The translations under genes and the position numbers were made by a program. Shown piece by piece: positions 56,279 to 64,000 of a stretch of 64,000 nt of DNA (position 1 is its first letter; every line of letters begins with the position of its first letter). Origin of the DNA: Desulfuribacillus stibiiarsenatis (lineage in GTDB: Bacteria; Bacillota; Bacilli; Desulfuribacillales; Desulfuribacillaceae); assembly GCF_001742305.1 (NCBI RefSeq), contig NZ_MJAT01000038.1:1-64000 (forward strand), written 5' to 3'. The notes under the pieces were generated by a model. That model was not told the DNA's origin and ran no database searches. It saw nothing but the letters and a program-made list of their open reading frames with translations.

Positions 56279-56332
56279 CATTACATTTTTATATGAAATT
56301 CATAAAGTTTGAACATTATTATACATGGCGAA

Positions 56333-57160
56333 TCACGCTTTTGCAAGTCCCCATCGCCGAATGAGATCAAATGCTATAATTCCAGTAGCTACCGATACGT
56401 TCAAGGATTCTGCCTTCCCAGGCATCGGGATGGTAATAAACGAATCGATCAATGATCGAATCTCTTCTGAAATCCCATTCCCTTCGCTACCCATAACTAA
56501 AGCAACCTTTTCGGGAAGCGTATCAATAGTATCATATGAATCCCCTACAATGTCGGCACCAATAAAGTGAAAACCCACTTCCTTGAGTTGTTGAATAGCA
56601 GTATGTAAATCCTCTTCGATAACAGGTACATGAAAGATACTACCCATTGCTGCTCGAATTGTCTTTTCATTGTATGGGTCCGCACAACCAGCACCTAATA
56701 TCACAGCCTTAGCTCCCACCGCATCGGCAATGCGAATTATTGTACCAACATTTCCTGGATCTTGCACTTGATCGAGTATGATGATTAATTGCGCAGCTTG
56801 ATCACTATTAAGTATCCAATCATACCCTTGCATTGATTCGTGTTTCTCTACAACTGCAAGGCACCCCTTAGGCGATTTGACAGTCGATATTTGAGAAAAT
56901 AACTTATCCTCTACTTGATATACAGGTTTGTCGCCAATCATATCTTCATTGAGCCTTTCAAAGACAAATGACTCGCTGATGTATATCTCTTTTACAGAAT
57001 ACTTCTGCGACTGTAAATTGTTACACAATGCTTCCTCTAGGAGCTTTTCTCCATCGATAATAAATGCACCGAATTCTTCTCTGTATTTCTTTTGATGTAG
57101 CTTTTTAAGTTTTTTAATTTTTGCGTTATCTTGTGATTGTATTACTGGGTACTCGCTCAT
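56333..57160 (-). CDS. TrmH/SpoU-family RNA 2'-O-methyltransferase
   Basis: The protein has 275 residues. An N-terminal RNA-binding part (about 1-100, with IDGEKLLEEAL) is followed by the SPOUT methyltransferase domain: motif 1 LDQVQDPGNVGTIIRIADAVGA near 135, motif 2 LVMGSEGNGISEEI near 222, motif 3 IPMPGKAESLNVSVATGI near 248. It methylates ribose in 23S rRNA or tRNA; the target nucleoside is unknown. Its ATG overlaps the ktrA stop (ATGA), so translation is coupled. Confidence 0.92.
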   Translation of the reverse strand: MSEYPVIQSQDNAKIKKLKKLHQKKYREEFGAFIIDGEKLLEEALCNNLQSQKYSVKEIYISESFVFERLNEDMIGDKPVYQVEDKLFSQISTVKSPKGCLAVVEKHESMQGYDWILNSDQAAQLIIILDQVQDPGNVGTIIRIADAVGAKAVILGAGCADPYNEKTIRAAMGSIFHVPVIEEDLHTAIQQLKEVGFHFIGADIVGDSYDTIDTLPEKVALVMGSEGNGISEEIRSLIDSFITIPMPGKAESLNVSVATGIIAFDLIRRWGLAKA

Positions 57161-57816
57161 TCAGCCATTTTTCCTTCAAACTCACGCAAATCATCATTAT
57201 GACCAACGACTACTAACACATCATCTTCGTGTATAAGATCCTCAGCCCTTGGGGCAACATTGATAGCGTCCTTTTCTGACTTAATTGCCATAATATTAAT
57301 TCCAAATTCAGCACGAATATTCAGATCTTTAATCGTTTTCCCAATCATCGAACTCGTAGCAACAAACTCCAGAATACTATAATCTGGCGACAGTTCGATA
57401 TAGTCTAGAATATTAGGCGATAGTAAGTTATGGGCAACACGATATCCCATATCACGCTCAGGATATACGATACGATGGGCGCCAATCTTTTCGAGTACTT
57501 TCCCATGTAATGGGTTTTGGGCCTTCACAACAATGTGCTCAACACCCATTTCCTTCACAATCAATGTTGCCATGATACTTGCTTGAATATCTTGCCCAAT
57601 GGCAATTACTACACACGGAAAGTTACGAATCCCCAACGCCTTTAAAGATTTCTCATCCGTTGAATCTGCCTGAACGGCTTGTGTTACCATGTTAGCAATT
57701 GCTTGCACTTTCTCTTCGCTATTATCAATTGCAAGTACTTCATGACCCATATCATATAAAGTTTTTGCTATACTACTGCCAAATCGTCCTAGACCAAGGA
57801 CTGCAAATTGTTTCAA
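57157..57816 (-). CDS. ktrA: KtrA/TrkA-type potassium uptake regulatory protein
   Basis: The protein has 219 residues. The N-terminal RCK-N domain has the dinucleotide-binding VLGLGRFGSSIAKTL and a conserved acidic residue in LAIDNSEE; the C-terminal RCK-C domain spans about 140-219. It would form a cytosolic ring gating a KtrB-type potassium channel, which is not in this window. The start is TTG with GGAG upstream. The preceding leader contains a dispersed repeat. Confidence 0.93.
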   Translation of the reverse strand: MKQFAVLGLGRFGSSIAKTLYDMGHEVLAIDNSEEKVQAIANMVTQAVQADSTDEKSLKALGIRNFPCVVIAIGQDIQASIMATLIVKEMGVEHIVVKAQNPLHGKVLEKIGAHRIVYPERDMGYRVAHNLLSPNILDYIELSPDYSILEFVATSSMIGKTIKDLNIRAEFGINIMAIKSEKDAINVAPRAEDLIHEDDVLVVVGHNDDLREFEGKMAE

Positions 57817-57841
57817 TGAAATTCACTCCATTATGATTACT

Positions 57842-58019
57842 TATCTCAGCGGTGTTACTAATACTCCCACTTCTACAGAATGGTTCTTCTATTTTAAAAA
57901 TAGTTGGAACCATTACGTACCTGAGGTGAAAGTGGGAGATAAGTGCCGCCAAGCTTCGAAATAAGTGCAACTAAAGTTCAGATGGAATAAAAACTCCATC
58001 TGAACTAAGTTTTCTTTAT
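57842..58019 (-). repeat. Dispersed structured repeat, type 1, copy C (inverted)
   Basis: In minus orientation it starts ATAAAGAAAACTTAG, as copies A and B do, but the first hairpin is wholly different in sequence (AGTTCAGATGGA ... TCCATCTGAACT) yet still perfectly paired. Then CTTTAGTTGCACTTATTTCG, AGCTTGGCGGCACTTATCTC and the expanded arm are nearly identical to copy B, ending CCGCTGAGATAA. The stop codon TAA of the CBS-domain gene lies within its first bases. Confidence 0.8.
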
Positions 58020-58408
58020 GCTTGTTCTTTCTCCAAAATCGAAATCAATGCTTTAACGACATCAGTCTCAGTAAACATACCTTTTACGACATCTCCTTCA
58101 ACCACGGGTAAGCCACTGTATTTGTACTGCTCCATTAACTTTAAAGCCTCTAATAGTGTAGCACTATCTTCAACTGTTACCAAATCTTTTGACATTATCC
58201 AATCAACGGGAGTTTCAGGGTAGCGAGAAGGTTGACGCAATGCTGCTTCTATATCTTTTCTAACAACAATTCCTCTGAGAGCTCCATTTTCGGTGATTAA
58301 TAAATGACGGAACTTTCTCTCTTCCATAATATCTAGGCATTCTTTTAATGTAGCTGACGGCTCTACAGTTACTGCAGGTGTGTTACGAAAATCTCTTACT
58401 AACAACAT
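58016..58408 (-). CDS. CBS-domain pair protein
   Basis: The protein has 130 residues and is a tandem CBS (Bateman) module and nothing else: first CBS about 8-60 (VTVEPSATLKECLDIMEERKF), second about 70-125 (DLVTVEDSATLLEALKLMEQYK, with GLPVVEGDVVKGMFTETDVV). Such modules bind adenine nucleotides and act as energy or ligand sensors. AGAGGTG lies 7 nt before the ATG at 58408; a much longer frame upstream has no ribosome site. The partner protein is unknown. The stop codon lies inside the left edge of a dispersed repeat. Confidence 0.85.
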   Translation of the reverse strand: MLLVRDFRNTPAVTVEPSATLKECLDIMEERKFRHLLITENGALRGIVVRKDIEAALRQPSRYPETPVDWIMSKDLVTVEDSATLLEALKLMEQYKYSGLPVVEGDVVKGMFTETDVVKALISILEKEQA

Positions 58409-58502
58409 TACATTGCACCTCTTCCCATGATTTAACCTATCTCTACTATAGTTTTCATGATAACGAAAAGTAGTGAAGAATGCAATGCTAACCATAAATA
58501 GT

Positions 58503-58528
58503 AAAAGCCCTACTTTTCAGTAGGGCCT
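58503..58528 (-). terminator. Terminator of infC-rpmI-rplT
   Basis: GCCCTACT/AGTAGGGC (58507-58514 with 58519-58526), loop of 4 nt, then TTTTAC on the minus strand. It lies 12 bp after rplT. Confidence 0.82.
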
Positions 58529-58538
58529 ATCCTATAAA

Positions 58539-58898
58539 TTAAGCATTTAGTTTCTCTTTCGCTACAGTAGCTAATTGAGCAAAACCAGTCTTATCGTTTA
58601 CTGCTAAGTCAGCTAACATTTTACGGTTGATATCAACACCAGCAACCTTTAATCCGTGGATTAAATTGCTGTAGCTTAAACCATTGATGCGAGCAGCCGC
58701 GTTAATACGAGTGATCCATAATTTACGGAAATCACGCTTCTTTTGACGGCGGTCACGGTAAGCGTACATTAATGATTTCATTACCTGTTGTTTTGCTGTT
58801 CTATATAAAGAATGTTTAGACCCGAAATAACCACGAGCTAACTTTAATACTTTTTTACGTCTTCTACGAGATGTATAGCCATTTTTGACTCTTGGCAT
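58539..58898 (-). CDS. rplT: Ribosomal protein L20
   Basis: The protein has 119 residues and is an early-assembly 23S rRNA-binding protein of the large subunit. The basic N-terminal arm [20 protein letters not shown] and the globular [19 protein letters not shown] segment are conserved. In Bacillus L20 also represses its own operon at the leader RNA. GGAGG precedes the ATG. It is the last gene of infC-rpmI-rplT. Confidence 0.98.
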   Translation of the reverse strand: MPRVKNGYTSRRRRKKVLKLARGYFGSKHSLYRTAKQQVMKSLMYAYRDRRQKKRDFRKLWITRINAAARINGLSYSNLIHGLKVAGVDINRKMLADLAVNDKTGFAQLATVAKEKLNA

Positions 58899-58927
58899 GA
58901 CAAAACCTCCTACTTATTCCATTATTC

Positions 58928-59125
58928 TTATAGATATGTTACTAATTGAGCAATGCGCTTTTGGTCACCTTTAGAAACCGTAGCACTTTTACGAAGCTTA
59001 CGCTTTTGATCTTGTTTCTTGTTTGCAAACAAGTGACTTGTATAAGCGTGGCTACGCTTAAGCTTGCCTGTTCCAGTTCTTTTTAGACGCTTGGCTAAGC
59101 CGCGATGAGTTTTCATTTTAGGCAT
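58928..59125 (-). CDS. rpmI: Ribosomal protein L35
   Basis: The protein has 65 residues, starting [13 protein letters not shown], the invariant start of the family, and very basic. It belongs to the large ribosomal subunit. The ATG at 59125 is 8 nt after AGGAGG; an ATG two codons earlier touches that site and would add residues not seen in the family. It lies between infC and rplT. Confidence 0.98.
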   Translation of the reverse strand: MPKMKTHRGLAKRLKRTGTGKLKRSHAYTSHLFANKKQDQKRKLRKSATVSKGDQKRIAQLVTYL

Positions 59126-59159
59126 ATTCATATCCTCCTGTTACTTATGACTCATGATA

Positions 59160-59678
59160 CTATTTCTCGTTTGATGGGTTCAAAATCATCAACATACTGC
59201 GACCTTCCATTTTTGGAGTTCTTTCCATGGTAGCAATGTCTTTCACGTTTTCGTATAACTTCATTAAGACATCTCTACCTAGTTCGCTGTGAGCAATTTG
59301 GCGCCCACGGAAACGTATGGTAGCTTTCACTTTATCGCCTTTTTCCAAAAACTTGCGTACGCTGCGTAATTTCGTCTGAAAATCGTTTTCTTCGATATTC
59401 GTACTTAGACGCACTTCTTTTATGCTGATAATCTTTTGGTTCTTACGTGCTTCCTTTTCTTTCTTTGTTTGCTCATAATGGAATTTACCATAATCCATGA
59501 TTTTGCAAACTGGTGGGTTAGCCGTAGGGGCAACATTCACCAAATCTAAATTTCGATCAGTAGCAAGCTGTAACGCTTCCTTCAGTGGAACAATTCCTAA
59601 CTGTTCACCTTCTGCATCAATCAGACGCACTTCTCTTGCTTTAATACCTTCATTGATTAACAAATCTTTACTAATAAT
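59160..59678 (-). CDS. infC: Translation initiation factor IF-3, AUU start
   Basis: The protein has about 172 residues. It binds the 30S subunit and checks start-codon pairing. Conserved parts: [17 protein letters not shown] at the start, [18 protein letters not shown] in the middle, [17 protein letters not shown] in the C-domain. No ATG fits; a TTG at 59663 would cut the conserved N-terminus. An ATT at 59678 (or 59675), with AGGAGG 5 (or 8) nt upstream, restores the family N-terminus. Use of AUU is known for infC in other bacteria, where it allows self-regulation. Confidence 0.93.
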   Translation of the reverse strand: MISKDLLINEGIKAREVRLIDAEGEQLGIVPLKEALQLATDRNLDLVNVAPTANPPVCKIMDYGKFHYEQTKKEKEARKNQKIISIKEVRLSTNIEENDFQTKLRSVRKFLEKGDKVKATIRFRGRQIAHSELGRDVLMKLYENVKDIATMERTPKMEGRSMLMILNPSNEK

Positions 59679-59689
59679 TTACACCTCCT

Positions 59690-59876
59690 GATGACAATTC
59701 AATAACACCTTATGTCGACAACATACTTGGCATTGAAAGCAACAAAAAATGCGGATGAATAAATCATCCGCATTAACTCTAACCATAGGTATATTACACT
59801 CAGTCGGTTAATCGTCGTACCCGTCAACGTTAGTCAACTAGGTGAGAAGCGGATGCTCCTTCTTGTCACTTTTGCT
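59690..59876 (-). promoter_or_regulatory. L20-type leader of infC-rpmI-rplT
   Basis: The transcript begins with GAGCATCCGCTTCTCACC (about 59838-59860), the recognised feature of Bacillus L20 leaders. A terminator AATGCGGATGA/TCATCCGCATT with T run lies at 59745-59776. CATCCGC near the start can pair with GCGGATG of the terminator, giving an alternative fold. L20 binding is expected to favour termination. Confidence 0.8.
59745..59776 (-). terminator. Attenuator terminator in the L20 leader
   Basis: Eleven-base-pair perfect stem AATGCGGATGA/TCATCCGCATT, 5-nt loop, followed by a T run on the minus strand. Confidence 0.85.
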
Positions 59877-59906
59877 ACTATATCAAATTCACAAGATGTT
59901 TGTCAA
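59877..59906 (-). promoter_or_regulatory. Promoter of infC-rpmI-rplT
   Basis: TTGACA (complement of 59901-59906), 18 bp, TATAGT (complement of 59877-59882). It lies between thrS and the L20 leader. Confidence 0.8.
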
Positions 59907-59941
59907 GCATATATTTTCACTTTTACTGAAAACTCTGCAAT

Positions 59942-61843
59942 TTATTTATACTCTACGACTTCAAGTAATACCTTATCTAAAAAGCCATTTACCATTTGGA
60001 AACCAAGATCATCTCCACGGAAACGAACAGACACGCCGCCATTTTCCACTTCTTTATCGCCTACAACTAAAATGTATGGAACCTTTTCCATTTGACCTTC
60101 ACGAATCTTAAATCCTAGTTTCTCATTACGATCATCCGTTGTAACACGGATATCTTTCGCGAATAATTGTTGCTCCACCTGCTTCGCATATTCGTTATGA
60201 ACAGATGAAACCGGAATAATTCTAACTTGCTCAGGCGATAACCAAATCGGTAACGCACCAGCGAAATGTTCAATCAGTAGTGCAGTAAAGCGCTCCATAG
60301 ATCCATACACTACTCTGTGTAGCATTACTGGACGGTGTTTCTGATTATCATCCCCGATATAGTTCAAATCAAATTTTTCAGGCATTTGGAAATCTAATTG
60401 AATAGTCCCGCACTGCCAAGTACGTTTCAGACAATCTTTAACCTTGAAATCGATCTTTGGACCATAGAATGCTCCGTCCCCTTCATTCACCTTATAATTC
60501 ATACCACGGGCTTGTAGTACATTTACCAACGCAGTTGTAGCGCGTTCCCATAGCTCATCAGAACCCATTGACTTTTCAGGTCTTGTGGAAAGTTCTACCT
60601 CATACTCAAAGCCAAAGACTTTATAGAAACGGTCAACCAATGAAATCACGCCACTGATTTCTTCCTCAATTTGATCTGGCAAAACGAATAAGTGCGCATC
60701 ATCTTGCGTAAAGCTACGAACGCGTAACAATCCATTGAGTGCACCTGAAAGTTCATGGCGATGTACTAGACCTAATTCAGCCAAGCGGATTGGAAGATCG
60801 CGGTAACTTCTTAGGTGAGACTTATAAATCATCATCGCACCAGGGCAGTTCATCGGCTTCACAGCAAAATCTATATCGTCTACCTTTGTAAAATACATAT
60901 TCTCACCATAATGATGCCAGTGACCCGATTGCTCCCATAATCGTCTATTTAGTATAATTGGTGTCTTAATCTCTTGGTATCCAGCTTTACGGTGTTCATC
61001 TCTCCAGAAAGACTCTAATTGGTTTCTCAACACCATCCCCTTCGGGTGGTATAATGGCATTCCAGGCGCGTCATCAGAAAAGCTAAACAAATCAAGTTCA
61101 CGACCTAGTTTACGATGATCACGCTTCTTTGCTTCTTCTAGGAACAATAAGTATTCGTCTAAGTCTTCTTTCTTCGGGAAGGCAACTCCATAAATACGAG
61201 TTAGCATTTCATTGTCGGAATTCCCTCTCCAATATGCTCCGGCAACACTTAATAGCTTAATATTCTTTAGTTTCCCGGTTGACTCTAAATGCGGACCTGA
61301 ACATAGGTCAGTGAATTCTCCTTGATGGTAAATAGAAATTTCCACGTCATCTGCTAACCCAGAAATCAGCTCTTCCTTCATATATTCGCCTGCTGCAGCA
61401 AAACGCTTCAATGCTTCTTCACGAGTTAATACTTCTCTTGAAATTTTGTGGTCTTCTTTAATAACACGATTGATCTCCTGCTCGATTTTCGGCAACTCTT
61501 CAATGCTCACTGGAGTTTCAAGAGATATGTCATAATAAAACCCATTTTCGATATCTGGTCCAATTCCGAATTTCGCTGTAGGATATAATCTTTTCACTGC
61601 TTGCGCTAAAATGTGCGCTGCACTATGACGGTAAATCTTCAAACCTTCTTCTGAGTCTAATACAATGATTTCTAACTCAGAATCCGCTTGCACTTCAGTA
61701 TTCAAGTCTACATTTTTCCCATTCAACTTACCTGCGATTGCTTTCTTTTTTAGACCTGGGCTGATTTCCCCTGCAATCTCCTTAATTGTCATTCCTTGCT
61801 GAAATTCTCTAATCGTTCCGTCTTTTAAAGTAATCTTAATCAT
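59942..61843 (-). CDS. thrS: Threonyl-tRNA synthetase
   Basis: The protein has 633 residues. N-terminal TGS domain (1-62, MIKITLKDGTIREF), editing domain (about 65-230, with HSAAHILAQAV near 74), class II catalytic core (about 240-530, with zinc ligands Cys in MNCPGAM and two His downstream) and anticodon-binding domain (about 535-633). The ATG at 61843 follows AAAGGAGG. A longer frame runs through the T-box and is not used. Controlled by a Thr T-box. Confidence 0.97.
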   Translation of the reverse strand: MIKITLKDGTIREFQQGMTIKEIAGEISPGLKKKAIAGKLNGKNVDLNTEVQADSELEIIVLDSEEGLKIYRHSAAHILAQAVKRLYPTAKFGIGPDIENGFYYDISLETPVSIEELPKIEQEINRVIKEDHKISREVLTREEALKRFAAAGEYMKEELISGLADDVEISIYHQGEFTDLCSGPHLESTGKLKNIKLLSVAGAYWRGNSDNEMLTRIYGVAFPKKEDLDEYLLFLEEAKKRDHRKLGRELDLFSFSDDAPGMPLYHPKGMVLRNQLESFWRDEHRKAGYQEIKTPIILNRRLWEQSGHWHHYGENMYFTKVDDIDFAVKPMNCPGAMMIYKSHLRSYRDLPIRLAELGLVHRHELSGALNGLLRVRSFTQDDAHLFVLPDQIEEEISGVISLVDRFYKVFGFEYEVELSTRPEKSMGSDELWERATTALVNVLQARGMNYKVNEGDGAFYGPKIDFKVKDCLKRTWQCGTIQLDFQMPEKFDLNYIGDDNQKHRPVMLHRVVYGSMERFTALLIEHFAGALPIWLSPEQVRIIPVSSVHNEYAKQVEQQLFAKDIRVTTDDRNEKLGFKIREGQMEKVPYILVVGDKEVENGGVSVRFRGDDLGFQMVNGFLDKVLLEVVEYK

Positions 61844-61884
61844 TATGGAGCCTCCTTTAGTATAAATACTTATTACAATACAAA

Positions 61885-62122
61885 ACGCAAAAAAACACTT
61901 CTCCCTAAAAAGGGACGAAATGTTCGTGGTTCCACCCAAATTCAATACAACAATCCTTCAACGTCGTATACTCATTGTAATCGAATAACGTGGATTAAAC
62001 GCTTAAGTTGAATTCCTTAAGATCTCAGAGGCGGTATTCTCATGTCAGCACATAGATAAGCTTTCAGCCTAGGCTTATCCTCTCTGGAAGTCTAATCATA
62101 AGAACATATCCTCATCAGCGAC
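61885..62122 (-). promoter_or_regulatory. T-box leader of thrS, specifier ACC (Thr)
   Basis: T-box core GGGTGGAACCACG on the minus strand (near 61923-61937); its UGGA would pair with a U discriminator base as in tRNA-Thr. The terminator ACATTTCGTCCCT ... AGGGAGAAGTGT with a T run is at about 61885-61922. The specifier region reads GAATACCGCCTC; ACC (complement of 62033-62035) is a Thr codon. Confidence 0.92.
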
Positions 62123-62209
62123 TCATTATTAATATTATAAATCGAATTGCAAATTCAGTAATATAATTATTATATATATTTTTTTGCATAATACAAGAGC
62201 TACTTCCTA

Positions 62210-62716
62210 TTAATGATTCATGAAAATATCTCCGCCTTTTTTTGCATCTGGACTTTCCAGATAATTTGTAGCCATGTGGTATAAACCTGTAAAAATAATA
62301 GCAGAGATAATCATAGACCCGAAAATAAGGACAATCGCTTCCTTACCAGTTAATGAATATTCATTTTTCACAGTGAAACTTAATAGAGAAATAACAATCC
62401 CAGATGGTATTAGATATGACACATATATAGGTGCCTCTTTAAAATGTGCTATCCCTCCACTTATCATACCAATACCAATTGCTAAACCTAAAGAACTAAA
62501 TATAAGTTTCAATACTTTACTAACAGAAATCTGTTTTTTATCAATAACAAATTCATTGATGTATGAACCAGCAGTAAAAAGCAATAGACCAAATAACAGT
62601 ACCGTAGAATACCTTATAAAATTAAATGGCATCAAAACAATCCCACTAGACGTCATACCAATTCCTAAAAAATACACGACATATATTACGTACATCGAAA
62701 CCAATTTCTTTAGCAT
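62210..62716 (-). CDS. Small multi-pass membrane protein of unknown function
   Basis: The protein has 168 residues with about five hydrophobic segments (roughly 8-25, 29-48, 62-85, 93-112, 125-148) and a short polar end. I recognise no family motif. GGGAG lies 4 nt before the ATG. It stands alone between the thrS leader and a glycosyltransferase gene. The 83-bp gap upstream of the thrS promoter region holds no other gene. Confidence 0.7.
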   Translation of the reverse strand: MLKKLVSMYVIYVVYFLGIGMTSSGIVLMPFNFIRYSTVLLFGLLLFTAGSYINEFVIDKKQISVSKVLKLIFSSLGLAIGIGMISGGIAHFKEAPIYVSYLIPSGIVISLLSFTVKNEYSLTGKEAIVLIFGSMIISAIIFTGLYHMATNYLESPDAKKGGDIFMNH

Positions 62717-62813
62717 GTTACTCCCACCTTAGTGATTTACAATCATAATCTTAACATGCCCATTATTTCTTGTTTTATTTAGAAAGCAACTTCATTACAA
62801 GTTCCTGTATTTC

Positions 62814-63905
62814 TTAAATACTACCAAGCACTTCTAGCACGTTATCCTGATTGTCGTTGTTATATTGTATATGGAAGTAGTCGAGAAACTTAGTGGGATT
62901 GTTACTGAAACTTTCTAAACAACGATTTAAACTTCCACCGTCCGGTGTATACATACTATATTGATGCTTGTTCATAAATAAGAGATTCCCTTCTTCTTGC
63001 CCAGGTAATGGCTGTAATAACAATGTGGGTAGTTTCTTAACTAATGCTTCTGCACAAGTGACTCCTCCAGGTTTTGTAATCATTAAATCGGAAGCGTCCA
63101 TTAGTTCATCAACATTTTCCACAAAAGAAAACAAATGCACATAATCTTTATCATATCCGTTGGTTTCAATCATTTGGTACAGTCGATTGTTTCTTCCAGT
63201 AACAAAAAGGATTTGGATATTCTGTGTAGTTAGAATCATATCGATTAACTCTTTATCAAATCCTACACCTAGTCCACCACCCATACATAAAATCGTAGGC
63301 ATATCCGCTAATCCAAGTTTTTTACGGACTAGTGTCTTATTGCTCTTTATTAGAAATTTAGGTTGGACTGGTATTCCAGTAACTTTTAATTTTGATGGAG
63401 AAACTCCAAACTGGATGAACTCTTGAAAAACATTATCTGATGGCAATAAGTAAACATCTACACCATCATTTACCCAAGAACTATGGAAGCAATAATCAGT
63501 GACTACAGTACATAACATAACATGTAAACCGCTCTTTTTTAATTTCGATATCATCATAGCGGGAAAAGGATGAGTACAAATAATTACATCCGGTTGGTGT
63601 TCTTTTATAACAGCTTCTATTCTTGCATACATCAGATGTCGAAGTAAAAATTGTGTATGTGCGGGAATCGGTGTATATTGAGTTTTCTTATAAATTTTAG
63701 CCCAAAGCGATGGCGAGTACTTCAAGGACTGTAAATATGCAAATGAAATCATCTGGCTTATAGCAGGCCTTAATAAACTACTTAACTCTAAGACATCCAC
63801 TTTCCATCCTGCTTTATTGCAGATGATTAAATCTCTGATAGCTTTCGCCACCATTGTATGACCAGACCCAAAAGGTTCTGATAATATCAATATCCGCTTC
63901 ATCAT
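62814..63905 (-). CDS. MGDG-synthase/UgtP-like glycosyltransferase
   Basis: The protein has 363 residues and is a GT-B fold enzyme of the family 28 type. The N-terminal ILSEPFGSGHTMVAKAI and HPFPAMMISKL belong to the MGDG synthase-like domain. The C-terminal nucleotide-sugar part has CMGGGLGVGFDKELID, FVENVDELMDASDLMITKPGGVTCAEAL and LPGQEEGN. Related enzymes add sugars to diacylglycerol at the inner membrane face (UgtP) or act like MurG. Acceptor is unknown. A second ATG follows the first directly, so the start is uncertain by one codon. It begins 15 bp after the partial gene at the window edge and may share its operon. Confidence 0.85.
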   Translation of the reverse strand: MMKRILILSEPFGSGHTMVAKAIRDLIICNKAGWKVDVLELSSLLRPAISQMISFAYLQSLKYSPSLWAKIYKKTQYTPIPAHTQFLLRHLMYARIEAVIKEHQPDVIICTHPFPAMMISKLKKSGLHVMLCTVVTDYCFHSSWVNDGVDVYLLPSDNVFQEFIQFGVSPSKLKVTGIPVQPKFLIKSNKTLVRKKLGLADMPTILCMGGGLGVGFDKELIDMILTTQNIQILFVTGRNNRLYQMIETNGYDKDYVHLFSFVENVDELMDASDLMITKPGGVTCAEALVKKLPTLLLQPLPGQEEGNLLFMNKHQYSMYTPDGGSLNRCLESFSNNPTKFLDYFHIQYNNDNQDNVLEVLGSI

Positions 63906-63920
63906 TAGAACATCACTTCC

Positions 63921-64000
63921 TTACTGTAAAAACAAAACTTTTGATACATAGACGACGATTCCTGATGTGAAAGATCCCAAGAAAGCTCCTATAATACAAT
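63921..64000 (-). CDS. C-terminal end of a membrane protein (partial)
   Basis: Read leftward from the window edge, one frame gives 25 codons, IIGAFLGSFTSGIVVY followed by VSKVLFLQ and a TAA stop at 63921-63923. It has the look of a final membrane helix. The other two frames are short or stop early. The gene continues beyond the right edge; I cannot name it. Confidence 0.5.
   Translation of the reverse strand, partial: CIIGAFLGSFTSGIVVYVSKVLFLQ

Noticed and set aside
59842-60111. Plus-strand frames between infC and thrS
   Set aside because: They overlap the infC promoter and the thrS 3' end and show no family features.
61844-61945. N-terminal extension of ThrS by 34 residues
   Set aside because: It would be encoded by the T-box terminator region; the ATG at 61843 has AAAGGAGG and starts the TGS domain exactly.
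1-64000. Prophage, integron, transposase or toxin-antitoxin genes
   Set aside because: No reading frame shows integrase, transposase, phage structural or toxin-antitoxin motifs; all larger frames are assigned to housekeeping, respiratory or signalling families.
1-64000. tRNA genes
   Set aside because: I looked for TTCGA/TTCAA T-loops with matching acceptor stems in the intergenic regions and found none convincing; a tRNAscan-SE run would settle it.

Overview
This AT-rich window comes from a chromosome of a low-GC, Gram-positive, endospore-forming, anaerobically respiring bacterium of the Bacillota. The spore-linked genes (bofC-like, yunB-like, a LysM coat-type protein), T-box leaders, strong AGGAGG ribosome sites and TTG/GTG/AUU starts support this. 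A polysulfide/thiosulfate-reductase-type Mo enzyme and a B12-riboswitch cobT point to an anaerobe, perhaps a Desulfuribacillus-like sulfur or arsenic respirer; that genus is a guess. Nearly everything is core metabolism on the minus strand. I see no prophage, CRISPR array or intact insertion sequence.

Layout. 1-580: leftward promoters and leader that look like the start of an rRNA operon lying off the left edge. 580-3.8 kb: bofC-like, yebC and a two-gene NAD synthetase (amidase plus synthetase). 4.0-6.3 kb: LysM protein, a short lipoprotein missed by length cut-offs, and a cobalamin riboswitch driving cobT. 6.4-12.5 kb: a respiratory operon (Mo subunit, four-cluster Fe-S subunit, NrfD membrane anchor, TorD-type chaperone) with a divergent LysR regulator that carries a Cys-rich C-terminal domain. 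13.7-23.7 kb: a complete T-box-controlled branched-chain operon, ilvD-ilvB-ilvN-ilvC-leuA-leuC-leuD-leuB. 23.7-27.9 kb: proB-proA and proC-pheA. 28.4-32.2 kb: thrR, hom, thrC, thrB. 32.4-37.2 kb: nfo, yunB and a class A PBP with fibronectin tails. 37.3-39.8 kb: 5-oxoprolinase pxpB-pxpA-pxpC. 40-46.6 kb: mutS2, a U32 peptidase and PolX. 46.8-51.3 kb: an iron alcohol dehydrogenase, a soluble histidine kinase, a response regulator and a REC-PAS-GGDEF-HD-GYP protein. 51.5-62 kb: cvpA, zapA, pheST (T-box), rRNA methyltransferase, ktrA, a CBS protein, infC-rpmI-rplT (L20 leader) and thrS (T-box). 62-64 kb: a small membrane protein, an MGDG-synthase-like glycosyltransferase and the tail of another membrane protein.

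The most unusual signals are: (1) a family of short, structured, dispersed intergenic repeats whose frame is conserved while their hairpin arms change sequence or length (tandem pair near 28.0 kb, inverted copy near 57.9 kb, relatives near 4.0, 39.9, 46.7, 49.2 and 51.4 kb); (2) a LysR regulator fused to an eight-cysteine two-CW-like domain beside a respiratory operon; (3) a PolX whose polymerase aspartates appear replaced while its PHP nuclease is intact; (4) a glutamine-dependent NAD synthetase split at a run of six G, where removing one G would fuse the two frames. All functional calls rest on reading motifs and context by eye; no database search was run.
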